Positions 36,327-46,547 are shown, counted from the stretch's first letter. The stretch is 64,000 bases of DNA from Gammaproteobacteria bacterium (GCA_013214965.1 JABSRU010000004.1:62001-126000); one strand, 5' to 3'. The notes: generated from the letters alone by a model not told the origin. A program made the numbers and translations.

Positions 36327-36986
36327 TTATCTACGGTGTAAGAACTCACTACGGGTTGCCGGATTACTTTTAAATATCCCACCTAGCGCTGTGGTCGTCG
36401 TTGAGCTGGTTGAATCCATGACGCCCCGTGATTTCACGCAATAATGGACCGCATCCATCGTGACGGCAACATCTTTGGTTTCTAGTAATGTTTGCAGAGC
36501 TATGAGGATTTGTTGAGTCAAACGCTCTTGAACTTGTGGACGCTGGGCAAAAAATCGCACGATACGGTTAATTTTTGATAAACCGATGATTTTTTTTTGC
36601 GGCAAATAAGCCACTGTTGCCATGCCGTCAATAGTAACAAAATGGTGTTCACAGGTACTGGTCACAGTAATGTCTTGCACCTTGACCATTTCATCAACCC
36701 CCATTTTGTTATCGATCACAGTGATCTTAGGGAAGTTTTCGTAGTTGAGTCCTGAAAATATTTCATCGACATACATTTTGGCGATACGTTGTGGAGTATC
36801 CTCAAGGCTGTCATCGGTAAGATCCAATGACATTAAATTAAGGATTTCTCTCATGTGATATTCGATACGATCCTTTCGTTCGGCAGGACAGACGTCCAAT
36901 GAACGCATAGGGGTTTCTATGCCTTTATCTTCAAGCGCTGCTCGCACTTTTAACGCTGCTTCACTTAATGCCAAGATAGTCTCCAT
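36327..36986 (-). CDS. folE: GTP cyclohydrolase I
   Basis: 219 residues closely matching E. coli FolE. Landmarks are [15 protein letters not shown]-type sequence ([15 protein letters not shown]), [13 protein letters not shown] with zinc-binding Cys and His, [16 protein letters not shown] and the C-terminal VHYCVKSRG. It makes dihydroneopterin triphosphate, the first step of folate synthesis, relevant here because folate carries the C1 units from sarcosine. [13 protein letters not shown] at 36986 aligns with the E. coli start; a GTG nine codons earlier is the alternative, and neither has a good ribosome site. Confidence 0.93.
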   Translation of the reverse strand: METILALSEAALKVRAALEDKGIETPMRSLDVCPAERKDRIEYHMREILNLMSLDLTDDSLEDTPQRIAKMYVDEIFSGLNYENFPKITVIDNKMGVDEMVKVQDITVTSTCEHHFVTIDGMATVAYLPQKKIIGLSKINRIVRFFAQRPQVQERLTQQILIALQTLLETKDVAVTMDAVHYCVKSRGVMDSTSSTTTTALGGIFKSNPATRSEFLHRR

Positions 36987-37564
36987 CAATATACAACGGG
37001 GTGACGAGTTCACTAATTAGCAAGCACCGAACACCATAAAACAATTAATAGTGAAGAATACCTACTTTTGAAGTAAATTGAAATCTTGTTTAGCAAACAA
37101 TCAAATTAAATGCCGTGTTATTTAGGCTTATAACTTTAAGTGGAATGGCCGTATTTAACTACCTATGCTTAGGTTTGACCATAAGCCGTGTGACTCGCTG
37201 AGCGATTAGGGGTGGTTGAATGTCGTTATCCATCCCATCTATTGAGGGTATTATTTGGCTTTGAGTAAAGGGCACTGAGGCTTCTAAGCTGTCGTTTTAA
37301 TCACTAGGGAAGTCATTATGATTAAACGCCTTCAGAGACTAAAAAGCTAGCGATGATACTTGCTATATATGTCATTATTAAACGAGAATGCGTCGATAAG
37401 GATTGTTGTTTTTATGAGGACTTTAGGAAAGATGTATGATGTCGAATTTTTCATATCCTTATTAGCTTAGTCGTTCTTTTTGTACGATGTTGTTTGGCGT
37501 GTATCTATTTTAGTTTTGGTGACAAAGGTTGGGTCGGTGGTGGCTATGTTCAATATTTAGATTC
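36987..37564. other. Gene-free stretch between folE and the polysaccharide export operon
   Basis: 578 bp with no convincing gene. A frame of about 40 codons ending at 37569 (…VCRC-type hydrophobic stretch then FSFGDKGWVGGGYVQYLDS) reads like a small membrane peptide but has an upstream stop and no ATG, GTG or TTG near its beginning. The folE promoter must lie at the left end; the export operon's terminator at the right end is not obvious. Confidence 0.5.
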
Positions 37565-39649
37565 TTAACAATCCTTTAAATTGGTAAGGGTCTGCTGCGA
37601 ATAAGCACCATAATATTGCCGGGAATCATTTTTAGTACGATTGAGAATAACCCCAGATATCTCGATGTTGGTATGCTGTAATTCATGCATGTCGTGCATA
37701 AATTTAGCGGTGGTGCTTTTGGTGACATCAGTCACCAGCGTCATACCTTTAACACTCTTGGCTATGACTAATGCATCACTGACGGATAATATCGGCGGAC
37801 ACTCTAAGATAACCCGATCGTATCGATTTAATAACACCGTCAACAGCAGTGAAAATCGCTTTGAGGTGAGAAATAACAGGGCATTAGTCGGTTGAATACC
37901 CGATGATAAGACATCGGCATTGAGTTCTTCATTGTGAAAAATGCATTGTTCTAGTGTGTGCGTCTCGGCGATGAAGTTGGTCAACCCCAAACGGTGTGGT
38001 GACTGCCCTAATACCGCAGCAATCGATGGCGATCGTAAATCAGCATCAACAATAATCACGCGCTCTAATTCGGAAAATGAGCGGGTTAATTGCAAACAAC
38101 AACTCGACTTGCCTTCATTAGGCATTAATGAGGTTATCGCGATTAAACGCTGGCTATGTAGCGATGGCTCGGTCATAAAATTTGTTCTAATAGAGTGAAT
38201 CGATTCTTGATACAGTTTGAAATTTTTACCGTGGCCTTTTAGCACCGGATGTTCAGCGGTCACTCCTTTTATTTCAGGTAATTCCCCCAGAATATTAAAG
38301 CCTTGGCTAATTACAATTTGTCGATAACGGCTGCGATTATTGCCAACAAAATGCAGAATTAAGACCAAGACAATGGCTAGCATCGAGCCTAATAAAACAG
38401 ATAATACGGCAATCAGCCGCCTTTTCGGACCAATAGGCTGCACGGGAACACGCGCGGGATCGACAACGATAAAACTCGCGATGGTGGATTTGTTATCTAA
38501 TATTTCCAACTGTTTTTGACGGGCTATCAACTTTTCTAACAAGGTTAAATGAGCTTTTAATTCACGATTAATTAATGCAAATTCCCGTGCTTTGATAATC
38601 GATTGTTCTAAATTATGTTTCGCGGTTAATTGTTTGCTATCTATTTTTTTTAGTAAATAAACCACGTCTTTCAAGCGTGCTTTATATTGCTGTATCTGAT
38701 AGTAAACTTGCCCTCGCATTTGTCGTTTAGCTTCGTCTATTTTTAGGCTAATTGACTGATACTTAGGGTGCTTGTGCAAATATCGTAATTTAACCTGAGA
38801 TCGTTCTGCTTTCAGACTTTCTAACGACTGTAGTAGACTCTTAATAATCTTAATATTTGCAATTTTAGTAATAGTGACGATGCGATTAATATCATTATTA
38901 TAACGCTTAACCTTGGACAATAAACGTAACAGCAGCTCGTGCTCTTGGTTGAGCGCCCGCTGCTCATTAAATAATAAGCTAATTTCGTGTTGATCTAACT
39001 TCACTAAGTTGGCGATATCAATCGCGTTGTTATCATGGCGAAAAGCGTTAAGTCGATCTTCTTTTTTGATTAATTGTGCTTGAATATGGGCTATTTTCTG
39101 ACTTAACCAGTCATCATCATTCTTTATATGAGGTTGTAACAACTGCGCTTTATAAGCGATGAAATTCGTCGTTATCGTATTGACTAATTGGGCACTAAAA
39201 TTAGCGTCGACGCTTTCAAACGAAATTTCTAACAAGTTAGTTCGAGCAATCTGCTTGATCGACAAATTTTGTTTAATTTCTTCAGCGCCCCAAGAGTCTC
39301 CCTGCTGCTCTTTTTGAAAAACAGCAGGAATTGATAATTTACTGACTAATTGTGCTAAAAACTGATGTGACGTTAGTAATTTAATGGAGGTGTCAAAATC
39401 AATATGATTGGTGGCAACATCAGGCATGACCGAAGTGATGGTGTTATTTCTATTTTCGCCATTAAGCAATACCGTTGCTTGTGCTTGGTATATATTTGGC
39501 TTCGTGCTGGCAAATAACACCCCAAGTACTAATGAAACGGTGCTAATAAATATAATCAGTAGTTTTCTTTGCCATAGAACCGTAAACAACTCAGAGAGAT
39601 CGATTTCATCATCAGCATGATTCGTTGACTCGTATTGGGGGTCTGACAT
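37565..39649 (-). CDS. Wzc/GumC-like polysaccharide co-polymerase with BY-kinase domain
   Basis: 694 residues: a Wzz-type N-terminal region with TM1 at about 32-50, a long periplasmic coiled coil (about 150-400), the PVQPIGPKRR motif before TM2 (about 406-430), and a cytoplasmic tyrosine-kinase-like ATPase with Walker A LMPNEGKSS (about 507) and Walker A' VIIVDADLRSPS (about 530). The usual Asp of the Walker B (…IIDTPP) is Glu here (VILECPP, about 612), and the tail has only YYGAY instead of a long tyrosine cluster. It controls chain length and export of a surface polysaccharide. The ATG at 39649 shares one base with the preceding stop (TGATG). Confidence 0.85.
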   Translation of the reverse strand: MSDPQYESTNHADDEIDLSELFTVLWQRKLLIIFISTVSLVLGVLFASTKPNIYQAQATVLLNGENRNNTITSVMPDVATNHIDFDTSIKLLTSHQFLAQLVSKLSIPAVFQKEQQGDSWGAEEIKQNLSIKQIARTNLLEISFESVDANFSAQLVNTITTNFIAYKAQLLQPHIKNDDDWLSQKIAHIQAQLIKKEDRLNAFRHDNNAIDIANLVKLDQHEISLLFNEQRALNQEHELLLRLLSKVKRYNNDINRIVTITKIANIKIIKSLLQSLESLKAERSQVKLRYLHKHPKYQSISLKIDEAKRQMRGQVYYQIQQYKARLKDVVYLLKKIDSKQLTAKHNLEQSIIKAREFALINRELKAHLTLLEKLIARQKQLEILDNKSTIASFIVVDPARVPVQPIGPKRRLIAVLSVLLGSMLAIVLVLILHFVGNNRSRYRQIVISQGFNILGELPEIKGVTAEHPVLKGHGKNFKLYQESIHSIRTNFMTEPSLHSQRLIAITSLMPNEGKSSCCLQLTRSFSELERVIIVDADLRSPSIAAVLGQSPHRLGLTNFIAETHTLEQCIFHNEELNADVLSSGIQPTNALLFLTSKRFSLLLTVLLNRYDRVILECPPILSVSDALVIAKSVKGMTLVTDVTKSTTAKFMHDMHELQHTNIEISGVILNRTKNDSRQYYGAYSQQTLTNLKDC

Positions 39650-40164
39650 CAAAAGAAGCTCTTATGGATCTTGATGACATCACCAGGATGAACAATAGTT
39701 TCGCTCAAGACCTTAAATACTTTCTTTTCTAAACCGCGCTGAATCGTCCAGTGGCTGTTCGATGCCCGATCTTTAAGACCACCAGACAAAGCAATAACTT
39801 GCTCAATAGTGATATCTGGCTGATAGGTATAACTCCCAGGGGTTCGTACCTCACCATAAATAAAGAATGGTCGATAGGATGTCACACGTACCGACACGCT
39901 GGGTGCAACTAAATAGTTATTCCTTAATAAGGCTTCAATTTGTGCTTTTGCTTCCTGTTGAGTCTCGCCATTAAGCTTAATATTACCAAGCAAAGGAAAA
40001 TCGATGAAGCCTTGCTGACTGATTTGTCCAACAAACGACAAGTCTTCTTCTTGATAAACCGTAATAAAAAGCGCATCTCCAGGGCCCAAACGGTAAATAT
40101 CTGTTTGGGCCAACATCTGATTCGCCCAAACTAAACAAAGTATCGCGCAGCAAAATTTTACCAT
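39649..40164 (-). CDS. Wza-like polysaccharide export protein
   Basis: 171 residues: signal peptide (MVKFCCAILCLVWANQMLAQ), the Poly_export domain (YRLGPGDALFITVYQEEDLS … GFIDFPLLGNIKLNGETQQEA) and one SLBB-type domain (RPFFIYGEVRTPGSYTYQPD). It is short, about half of E. coli Wza and without its C-terminal membrane helix, similar to GumB-type proteins. No lipobox Cys at the cleavage point. It overlaps the barrel gene by 7 bp and the Wzc-like gene by 1, a tightly coupled unit. The barrel protein may provide the outer-membrane passage that this short form lacks. Confidence 0.85.
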   Translation of the reverse strand: MVKFCCAILCLVWANQMLAQTDIYRLGPGDALFITVYQEEDLSFVGQISQQGFIDFPLLGNIKLNGETQQEAKAQIEALLRNNYLVAPSVSVRVTSYRPFFIYGEVRTPGSYTYQPDITIEQVIALSGGLKDRASNSHWTIQRGLEKKVFKVLSETIVHPGDVIKIHKSFF

Positions 40165-41282
40165 TGGTAGGCTACCTTTAGCCCGACTCTGCGCTGATTG
40201 ATATCGGGTGACTCTAGTAAATTTGAACGCTGTTGTTGAGCAACACTGATATAACTATGAAGTTGTATCCCCTCGAATACACGCCAATTCCACCCGATAC
40301 TCAGGTTTTGTTTTTTGGAGTAATGATTTGCTCCAACCCCCTTACTTTGTCGATTGTTAAGAGCTAAGAGGAACTCATGATGCTGGTTTAGTTGATAACT
40401 TCCATCTAACTGATAAGTAGTGGTTACTTGGCTAACATGGCGAAAATCGGTGCTTAATACTGAGCGTTGAGAAGTAGAAAAGTTGAGTGTTGTTAGATCT
40501 GAGATTTTCCAGCGATCCGAAATAGTCCAAAATAATCCAGTTTTATCTTGAGCTATCTGCTTGTAACCTCCAACGATAACATTAAGTTTGTTACTGCCAC
40601 CTAATCCCGTGATAAAACCAAGACCGCCTTCAACCAGTTGGCTCGATAGCTGATTAATACGTTGCGACGCATAGCGACCACTTAATTGCAGATAGCTATC
40701 TTCGCTAATCTTATAACCATAACGTGAACTAATTTGACGAGAGTCATTACTCGATGACGAATGATCATTATTGATGTTGTTTTTTAGATAGCGGATGTTA
40801 ATTGAAAAAAATCTATTTTCGGGAGCTTTACCTATTTGCAAGGTTGCATCAAGGCGCTGCTGCTTTTTACTCAGGGGCTGCGGGCCAGATTTAAACAGCT
40901 CCACTCCGCTGTCACCACTAATTAACTGCTCTTTAGTTAATCCTGCGTTTAGCTTCACCGTAGCATCTGGGGATAAAAATAATTGTAGCTGAGGACGTAA
41001 TTGGTAGGCTGTGTTGTCTAAAGTGTCAATATTAGAGTAAGTGGCATGGCTAATAGAGAATGGCAATGCCAAACCATAACCTTCAAATAATAAGGTGCTA
41101 TTGTTTGCAATTGTTAACGTATATGCAGAGGCTGCAATACGATGAGCTGAACTATTGTATATATTATTGCTCTGTTCTAATGCTAGAGAGGTTGCTAAAC
41201 TACTGATATCCTTATCCCATACTGAATCAGCATGGACAATACTACTACTCATCATTAGAAGCCAAATACGAAGTGACTTCAA
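40158..41282 (-). CDS. Outer membrane beta-barrel protein of polysaccharide export operon
   Basis: 374 residues with a signal peptide (MKSLRIWLLMMSSSIVHA) and an all-beta pattern of alternating polar/aromatic strands to the end, closing with VGLKVAYQW. The start is a TTG with AGAGAAA upstream; the next ATG lies inside the signal peptide and would remove its charged end. No family is recognised with certainty; similar barrels accompany Wza/Wzc-like pairs in marine gammaproteobacteria. It is the first gene of the operon, so it is likely part of the export route. Confidence 0.65.
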   Translation of the reverse strand: MKSLRIWLLMMSSSIVHADSVWDKDISSLATSLALEQSNNIYNSSAHRIAASAYTLTIANNSTLLFEGYGLALPFSISHATYSNIDTLDNTAYQLRPQLQLFLSPDATVKLNAGLTKEQLISGDSGVELFKSGPQPLSKKQQRLDATLQIGKAPENRFFSINIRYLKNNINNDHSSSSNDSRQISSRYGYKISEDSYLQLSGRYASQRINQLSSQLVEGGLGFITGLGGSNKLNVIVGGYKQIAQDKTGLFWTISDRWKISDLTTLNFSTSQRSVLSTDFRHVSQVTTTYQLDGSYQLNQHHEFLLALNNRQSKGVGANHYSKKQNLSIGWNWRVFEGIQLHSYISVAQQQRSNLLESPDINQRRVGLKVAYQW

Positions 41283-41755
41283 AGTTTTTCTCTATTTTTT
41301 ATTGTTTTTATTTGATTAAATTGTTACTACATAATCAACCGATGGTCGTGTTATTTAGCACAACGAATATCTTGTCCCAAACATTTAAACTCATAATAAT
41401 GAAACGAAAATGAAACAAAGGTGTAACAAAATATTTAAAGGAGCCAGTTTAGCGAATAGGACAAAGAGTGGTAACATCATAAAGGTTTATTTTTGTACGA
41501 TAACTACTACTAAAGTGGTAGTTAAATGGCAGGGTGTTAGTTAATTGGTCTCCAATCACTACACCGCAGCTTTGCTGGTGGCGAAAAACATACGGTCGTC
41601 ATACTTGCATATTCTCATTGTTACGCCCCTAATGATGGATTTCTCTGCTTTTTCAGTCGAAAATTTGTCACGATTGAGTCATTCAACACTGCTTAGTGTG
41701 GTTAAAAATACTATAATCAGCATTAGATTTTTATCAATGACCAATCGAGTGACCA
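41283..41755. other. Intergenic region between export operon and TPR-like gene
   Basis: 473 bp. It must hold the promoter of the export operon. A hairpin AACTACTAC / GTGGTAGTT (41502-41523) with one wobble is visible. An 83-codon plus-strand frame (41545-41796) overlaps the next gene, has biased composition and no ribosome site, and I do not consider it real. Confidence 0.5.
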
Positions 41756-42175
41756 ATGAACACAAAAATATACAAGCGCGTACATACTTTAGCTGAAAGC
41801 TTAATGAGCGCGGTTCAGAAAAAAGATCAAACCTTATTTGATAATCACTACAGTGAATTAAAAACCGTATGTGAAGAGCATGAAAATAGTGATAAAGACC
41901 ATCCTGTGCAATGGGAAACCCTCGCTGACTTTACTGAAGATCGTGCGTTAGCCATTACGATTTATGATAAAGCACTGATTAAGGCGAAGGCGATTAAATC
42001 AAGAGATTTTCAGTCATCTATTGGTTTTTCGATTGCAACACTGAAATTAGACTTAGGCGACAAAACCAGCGCTATCGAATATCTATCACAAGCACAAATA
42101 AGCAGTAAAAGAATTCCAGATTACGATTTAAAAGATGAAATCAATGATTTGTTAGATAAGTTAACGAACTCGTAA
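41756..42175 (+). CDS. Hypothetical protein, TPR-like helical repeats
   Basis: 139 residues, acidic, with no signal peptide or membrane segment. The pattern WETLADFTEDRALAITIYDKALIKA, then SIGFSIATLKLDLGDKTSAIEYLSQA reads like two helix-turn-helix units of a tetratricopeptide repeat, usually a protein-interaction module. No partner is apparent; the following gene also encodes a small acidic protein. Ribosome site is weak. Confidence 0.6.
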   Translation: MNTKIYKRVHTLAESLMSAVQKKDQTLFDNHYSELKTVCEEHENSDKDHPVQWETLADFTEDRALAITIYDKALIKAKAIKSRDFQSSIGFSIATLKLDLGDKTSAIEYLSQAQISSKRIPDYDLKDEINDLLDKLTNS

Positions 42176-42241
42176 TATTGACACTTGAGCCTGTTCCTAA
42201 ATTGGTAATTTAATCGTTTTATTTAGTTAGGTGGAGGCTTT

Positions 42242-42412
42242 ATGGTTGGCCATGAGTTGTTCGAGAAAATTATTGATATCATTGAGTCTAAATCAAGTGG
42301 TGTCAATTCAACCTTTAGGCCTGCCAGCGCAAGAATGGACGCTATTGCACACTTGGGCGCTGAATTAGTTTTATCGGCGAAAGATGCTGACTTAGGTGAT
42401 TTTGAAGAGTGA
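42242..42412 (+). CDS. Small hypothetical protein (56 aa)
   Basis: ATG at 42242 has an excellent GGAGG site four bases upstream. The product, beginning MVGHELFEKIIDIIESKS and ending DADLGDFEE, is a soluble acidic peptide of helical character. Unrecognised. The strong translation signal and 66-bp gap from the TPR-like gene suggest it is real and co-transcribed. Confidence 0.6.
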   Translation: MVGHELFEKIIDIIESKSSGVNSTFRPASARMDAIAHLGAELVLSAKDADLGDFEE

Positions 42413-42542
42413 TACGAATTTTAAAAAATACAATTATTAGGTAACTATTAATAGTACGAGTTTGATTTTTTAAGTAAGATTTATTTGGTCGTGATGTTAA
42501 CAAATTATGGTGTTTTTGGTTAAAGGTACTACAAGAAATAAA

Positions 42543-42619
42543 TGGTGGCCCTTCCGTGACTCGAACACGGGACCTGACGATTATGAGTCGTATGCTCTAA
42601 CCAACTGAGCTAAAGGGCC
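42543..42619 (-). tRNA. tRNA with CAU anticodon, probably tRNA-Ile2
   Basis: On the minus strand the sequence runs GGCCCTTTAGCTCAGTTGG … CTCATAA … GGTCCCGTGTTCGAGTCACGG AAGGGCC ACCA, a complete cloverleaf with encoded CCA. The CAU anticodon fits Met or lysidine-modified Ile. The acceptor stem GGCCCUU/AAGGGCC has the C4-G69 and C5-G68 pairs that TilS recognises, like E. coli ileX and unlike elongator Met (GGCUACG). I therefore prefer Ile2. It lies downstream of rpoD on the same strand. Confidence 0.85.
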
Positions 42620-42739
42620 ATTTATATTGATTGCGACAGAGACTTCTGTAAGCGGCGATAAGTATAAGCATTTTTTGTCACCGCGTCACTAGTAAGTCGT
42701 CGCTTTTTGCTTGATCGCGCATTATTTGAGCTTAGCCAT

Positions 42740-42768
42740 AAAAAAACGCCTCAATAAATGAGGCGTTC
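42740..42768 (-). terminator. Terminator of the rpsU-yqeY-dnaG-rpoD operon
   Basis: On the minus strand ACGCCTCA … TGAGGCGT with a 7-base loop followed by TTTTTTAT, about 30 bp beyond the rpoD stop. It separates rpoD from the tRNA gene, which needs its own promoter. Confidence 0.9.
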
Positions 42769-42796
42769 AGCTGTTCTCAACGGTTAAAGCAGTGCT

Positions 42797-44641
42797 TTAG
42801 TCGTCTAAGAAGCTCTTCAGTTGTTCTGAGCGAGAAGGGTGACGAAGTTTACGTAGTGCTTTCGCTTCGATTTGACGAATACGTTCGCGGGTTACGTCAA
42901 ACTGCTTACCAACTTCTTCTAAGGTGTGATCGGTGTTCATGTCGATACCGAAACGCATTCTTAGTACTTTCGCTTCACGAGCGGTTAAGCCGGCTAGTAC
43001 GTCGTTAGTCGCTAGTTTTAAGCCTTCTGAAGTGGCCGATTGTAATGGCAACTCTAGGGTTGTATCTTCGATGAAATCGCCTAGGTGTGAGTCGTCGTCA
43101 TCACCAATTGGAGTTTCCATTGAGATTGGCTCTTTAGCAATCTTAAGTACCTTGCGGATCTTGTCTTCAGGCATTTGCATGCGTTCGGCAAGTTCTTCTG
43201 GTTGTGGCTCACGTCCCATCTCTTGTAGCATTTGACGTGCAACACGGTTAAGTTTGTTAATTGTTTCAATCATGTGTACTGGAATACGAATAGTACGGGC
43301 CTGATCGGCAATTGAACGGGTGATTGCTTGACGGATCCACCACGTGGCGTAAGTTGAGAATTTGTAACCACGACGGTATTCAAACTTATCAACCGCTTTC
43401 ATCAAGCCGATGTTACCTTCTTGAATCAAATCCAAGAATTGTAAACCACGGTTGGTGTATTTTTTAGCGATAGAGATAACCAAACGTAAGTTAGCTTCAA
43501 CCATTTCTTTCTTAGCACGACGAGCTTTCGCTTCACCAATCGACATGCGACGGTTAATGTCTTTGATCGAGCTAATCGTTAAGTCGGTATTACCTTCGAC
43601 AACTTTTAGCTTTTTGATGGCACGTATTATTTCAACTTCGTATTCAGCAAGTCCCTCGGCATAAGGTACGTCTGAATTGATTGCGTTAATTAACCAAGTT
43701 TGATCTGATTCGTTACCAGGGAAAACCTTGGTTAAATCACGTTTTGGCATTTTAGCGCGGGTACAAGCAAACTTAATGATTAAGCGTTCTTGAACACGGA
43801 TGTTGTCCATCACGTCACGCATGTTTTTAACCATACGGTCGAATTGTTTTGGCACTAAGCGGAACTGACGGAATACTTCGGCCAATTCTTTAGTTGCTGA
43901 TTTTGTGTCGGCGTGGTCACGACCTTTGTTGCTAGCGAGCTCTTTTACTTTGTCGAAAGCGACGCGTAATTCACCAAATTTTTCACGAGCTTCTTCAGGA
44001 TCAGGGCCGTGATCAATTTCTTCCTCTTCTTCGTCGTCGTCTGAATCGCCATCTTTTTTATCTGCATCTTTTTGCTGTTGCGCGCTTAATGCTGATCCGA
44101 TGTGAGAACCGGTATTTCCCATGAACTCTTCTTCATTGGGATCGATAAATTTGGTGATAATGTCGGTTAAACGAATTTCTTCAGCTTCGAAACGATCGTA
44201 TTGATCAAGTAACGAGCTAATCGCTGCTGGGTAATCAGAAACAGAGACTTGAACCTGCTTGATCCCTTCTTCGATTCGCTTGGCGATAACAATTTCGCCT
44301 TCACGGGTTAGTAGTTCTACGGTACCCATTTCACGCATGTACATACGAACAGGATCGGTAGTACGACCAATTTCACTTTCAACAGTGGCTAATACTTGAG
44401 CGGCAGCTTCTGCGGCATCTTCATCGGTACTATTTTCTGACATCATTAAGGTATCTTGATCAGGTGCTGTTTCGAACACTTGAATACCCATATCATTTAG
44501 CATTTGGATGATGTCTTCAATTTGATCTGAATCGACCATGTCAGAAGGTAAGTGGTCGTTAACCTCGGCATAGGTTAAATAGCCTTGTTCTTTACCTTTG
44601 GTGACTAGAAGTTTTAAACGAGACTGAGAGGTTTGCTCCAT
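42797..44641 (-). CDS. rpoD: RNA polymerase sigma-70 factor RpoD
   Basis: 614 residues, the normal length for the group-1 sigma factor with its non-conserved insert (acidic run [14 protein letters not shown] at about 197-210). Region 1.1 is at the N-terminus. Region 2 contains [20 protein letters not shown] and [17 protein letters not shown]; region 4.2 is [20 protein letters not shown]. It directs RNA polymerase to housekeeping promoters. It is the last gene of the macromolecular-synthesis operon, 95 bp after dnaG, and ends at a strong terminator. Confidence 0.98.
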   Translation of the reverse strand: MEQTSQSRLKLLVTKGKEQGYLTYAEVNDHLPSDMVDSDQIEDIIQMLNDMGIQVFETAPDQDTLMMSENSTDEDAAEAAAQVLATVESEIGRTTDPVRMYMREMGTVELLTREGEIVIAKRIEEGIKQVQVSVSDYPAAISSLLDQYDRFEAEEIRLTDIITKFIDPNEEEFMGNTGSHIGSALSAQQQKDADKKDGDSDDDEEEEEIDHGPDPEEAREKFGELRVAFDKVKELASNKGRDHADTKSATKELAEVFRQFRLVPKQFDRMVKNMRDVMDNIRVQERLIIKFACTRAKMPKRDLTKVFPGNESDQTWLINAINSDVPYAEGLAEYEVEIIRAIKKLKVVEGNTDLTISSIKDINRRMSIGEAKARRAKKEMVEANLRLVISIAKKYTNRGLQFLDLIQEGNIGLMKAVDKFEYRRGYKFSTYATWWIRQAITRSIADQARTIRIPVHMIETINKLNRVARQMLQEMGREPQPEELAERMQMPEDKIRKVLKIAKEPISMETPIGDDDDSHLGDFIEDTTLELPLQSATSEGLKLATNDVLAGLTAREAKVLRMRFGIDMNTDHTLEEVGKQFDVTRERIRQIEAKALRKLRHPSRSEQLKSFLDD

Positions 44642-44736
44642 AGATCATTACCCACTATAAATGACGACAAAAGAACAACTATTAAAAGTTGCAAAGGATT
44701 AATTATAACGCGTTTGAACGAAAGCAGCTAGTTTTG

Positions 44737-46500
44737 TTAACGTTCATTTTGGATTAATTGTGCATATTCTTGACGTTCCTCACTGGTTAATGTGTCAACC
44801 CGTGATTTATGCGCCAATTGTTCGAGCCGCAATTCGAGATGCTTATTGATTATTTGAATGATCGTATCAATAAATTGTTGTTCTAGATTGTCTTTTTCAA
44901 TGTCGTGTTGCCATACTGTCATTTTTAACAGCGCGGGATATTCATTGGTACCACGCCAACGCTCAAGCAATTGTGCTGAGCTAATCTCGGGTTGTTGGCG
45001 CACTTGATCGATTAATTTTTGTAATAAATCAGTGCCTTTTATTTTTATTTTATCGAGTTGCGGTATGTTGGCTATTGCTTTCACTAATGCCGGATATTGG
45101 ATAGTTAAACCAATGGCTTGACGAACAATTGAGCCCCGTTGTGATCTTTTTCGTTGTTGTTTAACCTGACTAGGCTTTTCTTGGCTAATAAAACGATCGA
45201 GCGAGTCGGCTTCCACCCCAAGGTATTTGGCTAGTTTTTCTTTGATCATTTGCTGAAACACACCGTCAGCAATGGTATTGACCAGTGGCAATGCGAGTTT
45301 TGCGAGTTTTGAGCGACCATCTTCCGAGTCCATTTCAACTTGGCTTAAGAGGTTATCAAACAAAAATTTTGATAATGGTGTCGCTTGATCGACCAAGGCA
45401 ATAAAATCGGTTTCGCCCAGTTGACGAACCATGGAGTCGGGATCTTCACCGTCGGGTAAAAACATAAATTTAATTTGGCGACCATCTTGCAACAATGGCA
45501 AGGAATTGTTGAGGGTTCGCCATGCGGCCTCGCGGCCTGCACGATCGCCATCGTAACAACAGATAATTTCACTGGTGTTACGAAACATCAGTTGAATTTG
45601 TTCTGACGTGGTGGCTGTACCCAGTGAGGCTACGGCCCAGCTGATGCCATTTTGCGCAAGTGCAACCACGTCCATGTAGCCTTCAACCACTAATAAGCGG
45701 TTGAGGTCGCGATTGGCTTGTTTGGCTTCAAAAAATCCGTAAAGCTCTGAACCTTTATGAAAAATAGGTGTTTCAGGCGAGTTGAGGTATTTGGGCACAG
45801 AATCGTCAAGTACTCGACCGCCAAAACCGATGACACGACCACGACGATCGCGGATCGGAAACATCACCCGATTACGAAAGCGATCGTAAATACGATTCGA
45901 GTCTTCGTTTTTTATTAATACACCGGTGTCGAGCAATTGTTTTTCACGCTCAAAACCTTGACCAAATTTGTCTTTAACTGCTTGCCATTCGTCGGGCGCG
46001 TAGCCAATGCCAAAACGTTGGGCAATTTCACCACTTAAGCCACGATTTTTTAAGTAGCTAATTACTTCGGCGCCATTTTTATTTTGTTTTAGTTGTTGGC
46101 GGAAGTAGGTTTCGACTTGGGTCATCAACTCGTAATAGTCTAGTTTTTTTTGTTTGTCGATTGAATATTGCTGGGGTGATTTTTTATCAACGCCAGAGTC
46201 TTCTCGCGGCACGTCTAAATTATACAGTCCGGCGAGTTCCTCGATAGCATCGGGAAAATCGAGTCGGTCATATTCCATTAAAAATGAAATAACGTTACCA
46301 CTAGCGCCACAACCAAAGCAGTGATAAAACTGTTTGTCTTGGCTGACGTGAAATGAGGGACTTTTTTCGCCATGAAATGGACAACAGGCGACATAGCTTT
46401 TACCGGCTTTTTTAAGTTTTACTCGCCCGTCAATCAGGTCAATAATATCGGTACGTGAAATAAGATCATCGATAAAATGTTGGGGGATTAAACCAGCCAT
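44737..46500 (-). CDS. dnaG: DNA primase DnaG
   Basis: 587 residues. N-terminal CHC2 zinc finger (CPFHGEKSPSFHVSQ … FYHCFGCGASG, about 40-66), catalytic TOPRIM domain with LLVVEGYMDVVALAQNG (about 260-277), and a helicase-binding C-terminal domain. MAGLIPQHFIDDLISR at 46500 matches family starts; an in-frame ATG 15 codons earlier adds a non-conserved tail. It makes RNA primers for replication. Two hairpins in the gap to yqeY probably lower its expression. Confidence 0.97.
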   Translation of the reverse strand: MAGLIPQHFIDDLISRTDIIDLIDGRVKLKKAGKSYVACCPFHGEKSPSFHVSQDKQFYHCFGCGASGNVISFLMEYDRLDFPDAIEELAGLYNLDVPREDSGVDKKSPQQYSIDKQKKLDYYELMTQVETYFRQQLKQNKNGAEVISYLKNRGLSGEIAQRFGIGYAPDEWQAVKDKFGQGFEREKQLLDTGVLIKNEDSNRIYDRFRNRVMFPIRDRRGRVIGFGGRVLDDSVPKYLNSPETPIFHKGSELYGFFEAKQANRDLNRLLVVEGYMDVVALAQNGISWAVASLGTATTSEQIQLMFRNTSEIICCYDGDRAGREAAWRTLNNSLPLLQDGRQIKFMFLPDGEDPDSMVRQLGETDFIALVDQATPLSKFLFDNLLSQVEMDSEDGRSKLAKLALPLVNTIADGVFQQMIKEKLAKYLGVEADSLDRFISQEKPSQVKQQRKRSQRGSIVRQAIGLTIQYPALVKAIANIPQLDKIKIKGTDLLQKLIDQVRQQPEISSAQLLERWRGTNEYPALLKMTVWQHDIEKDNLEQQFIDTIIQIINKHLELRLEQLAHKSRVDTLTSEERQEYAQLIQNER

Positions 46501-46547
46501 AAAAACTCTTAAAAATCTCGATATAAAATATATTTTAGTCGACAAAC

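Noticed and set aside
37440-37570. Possible small membrane peptide ending FSFGDKGWVGGGYVQYLDS
   Set aside because: An in-frame stop lies just upstream and no ATG, GTG or TTG start is available; it would need a frame shift to be read.
41545-41796. 83-codon plus-strand frame before the TPR-like gene
   Set aside because: It overlaps the start of the better-supported gene at 41756, has no ribosome site, and its composition is not protein-like.
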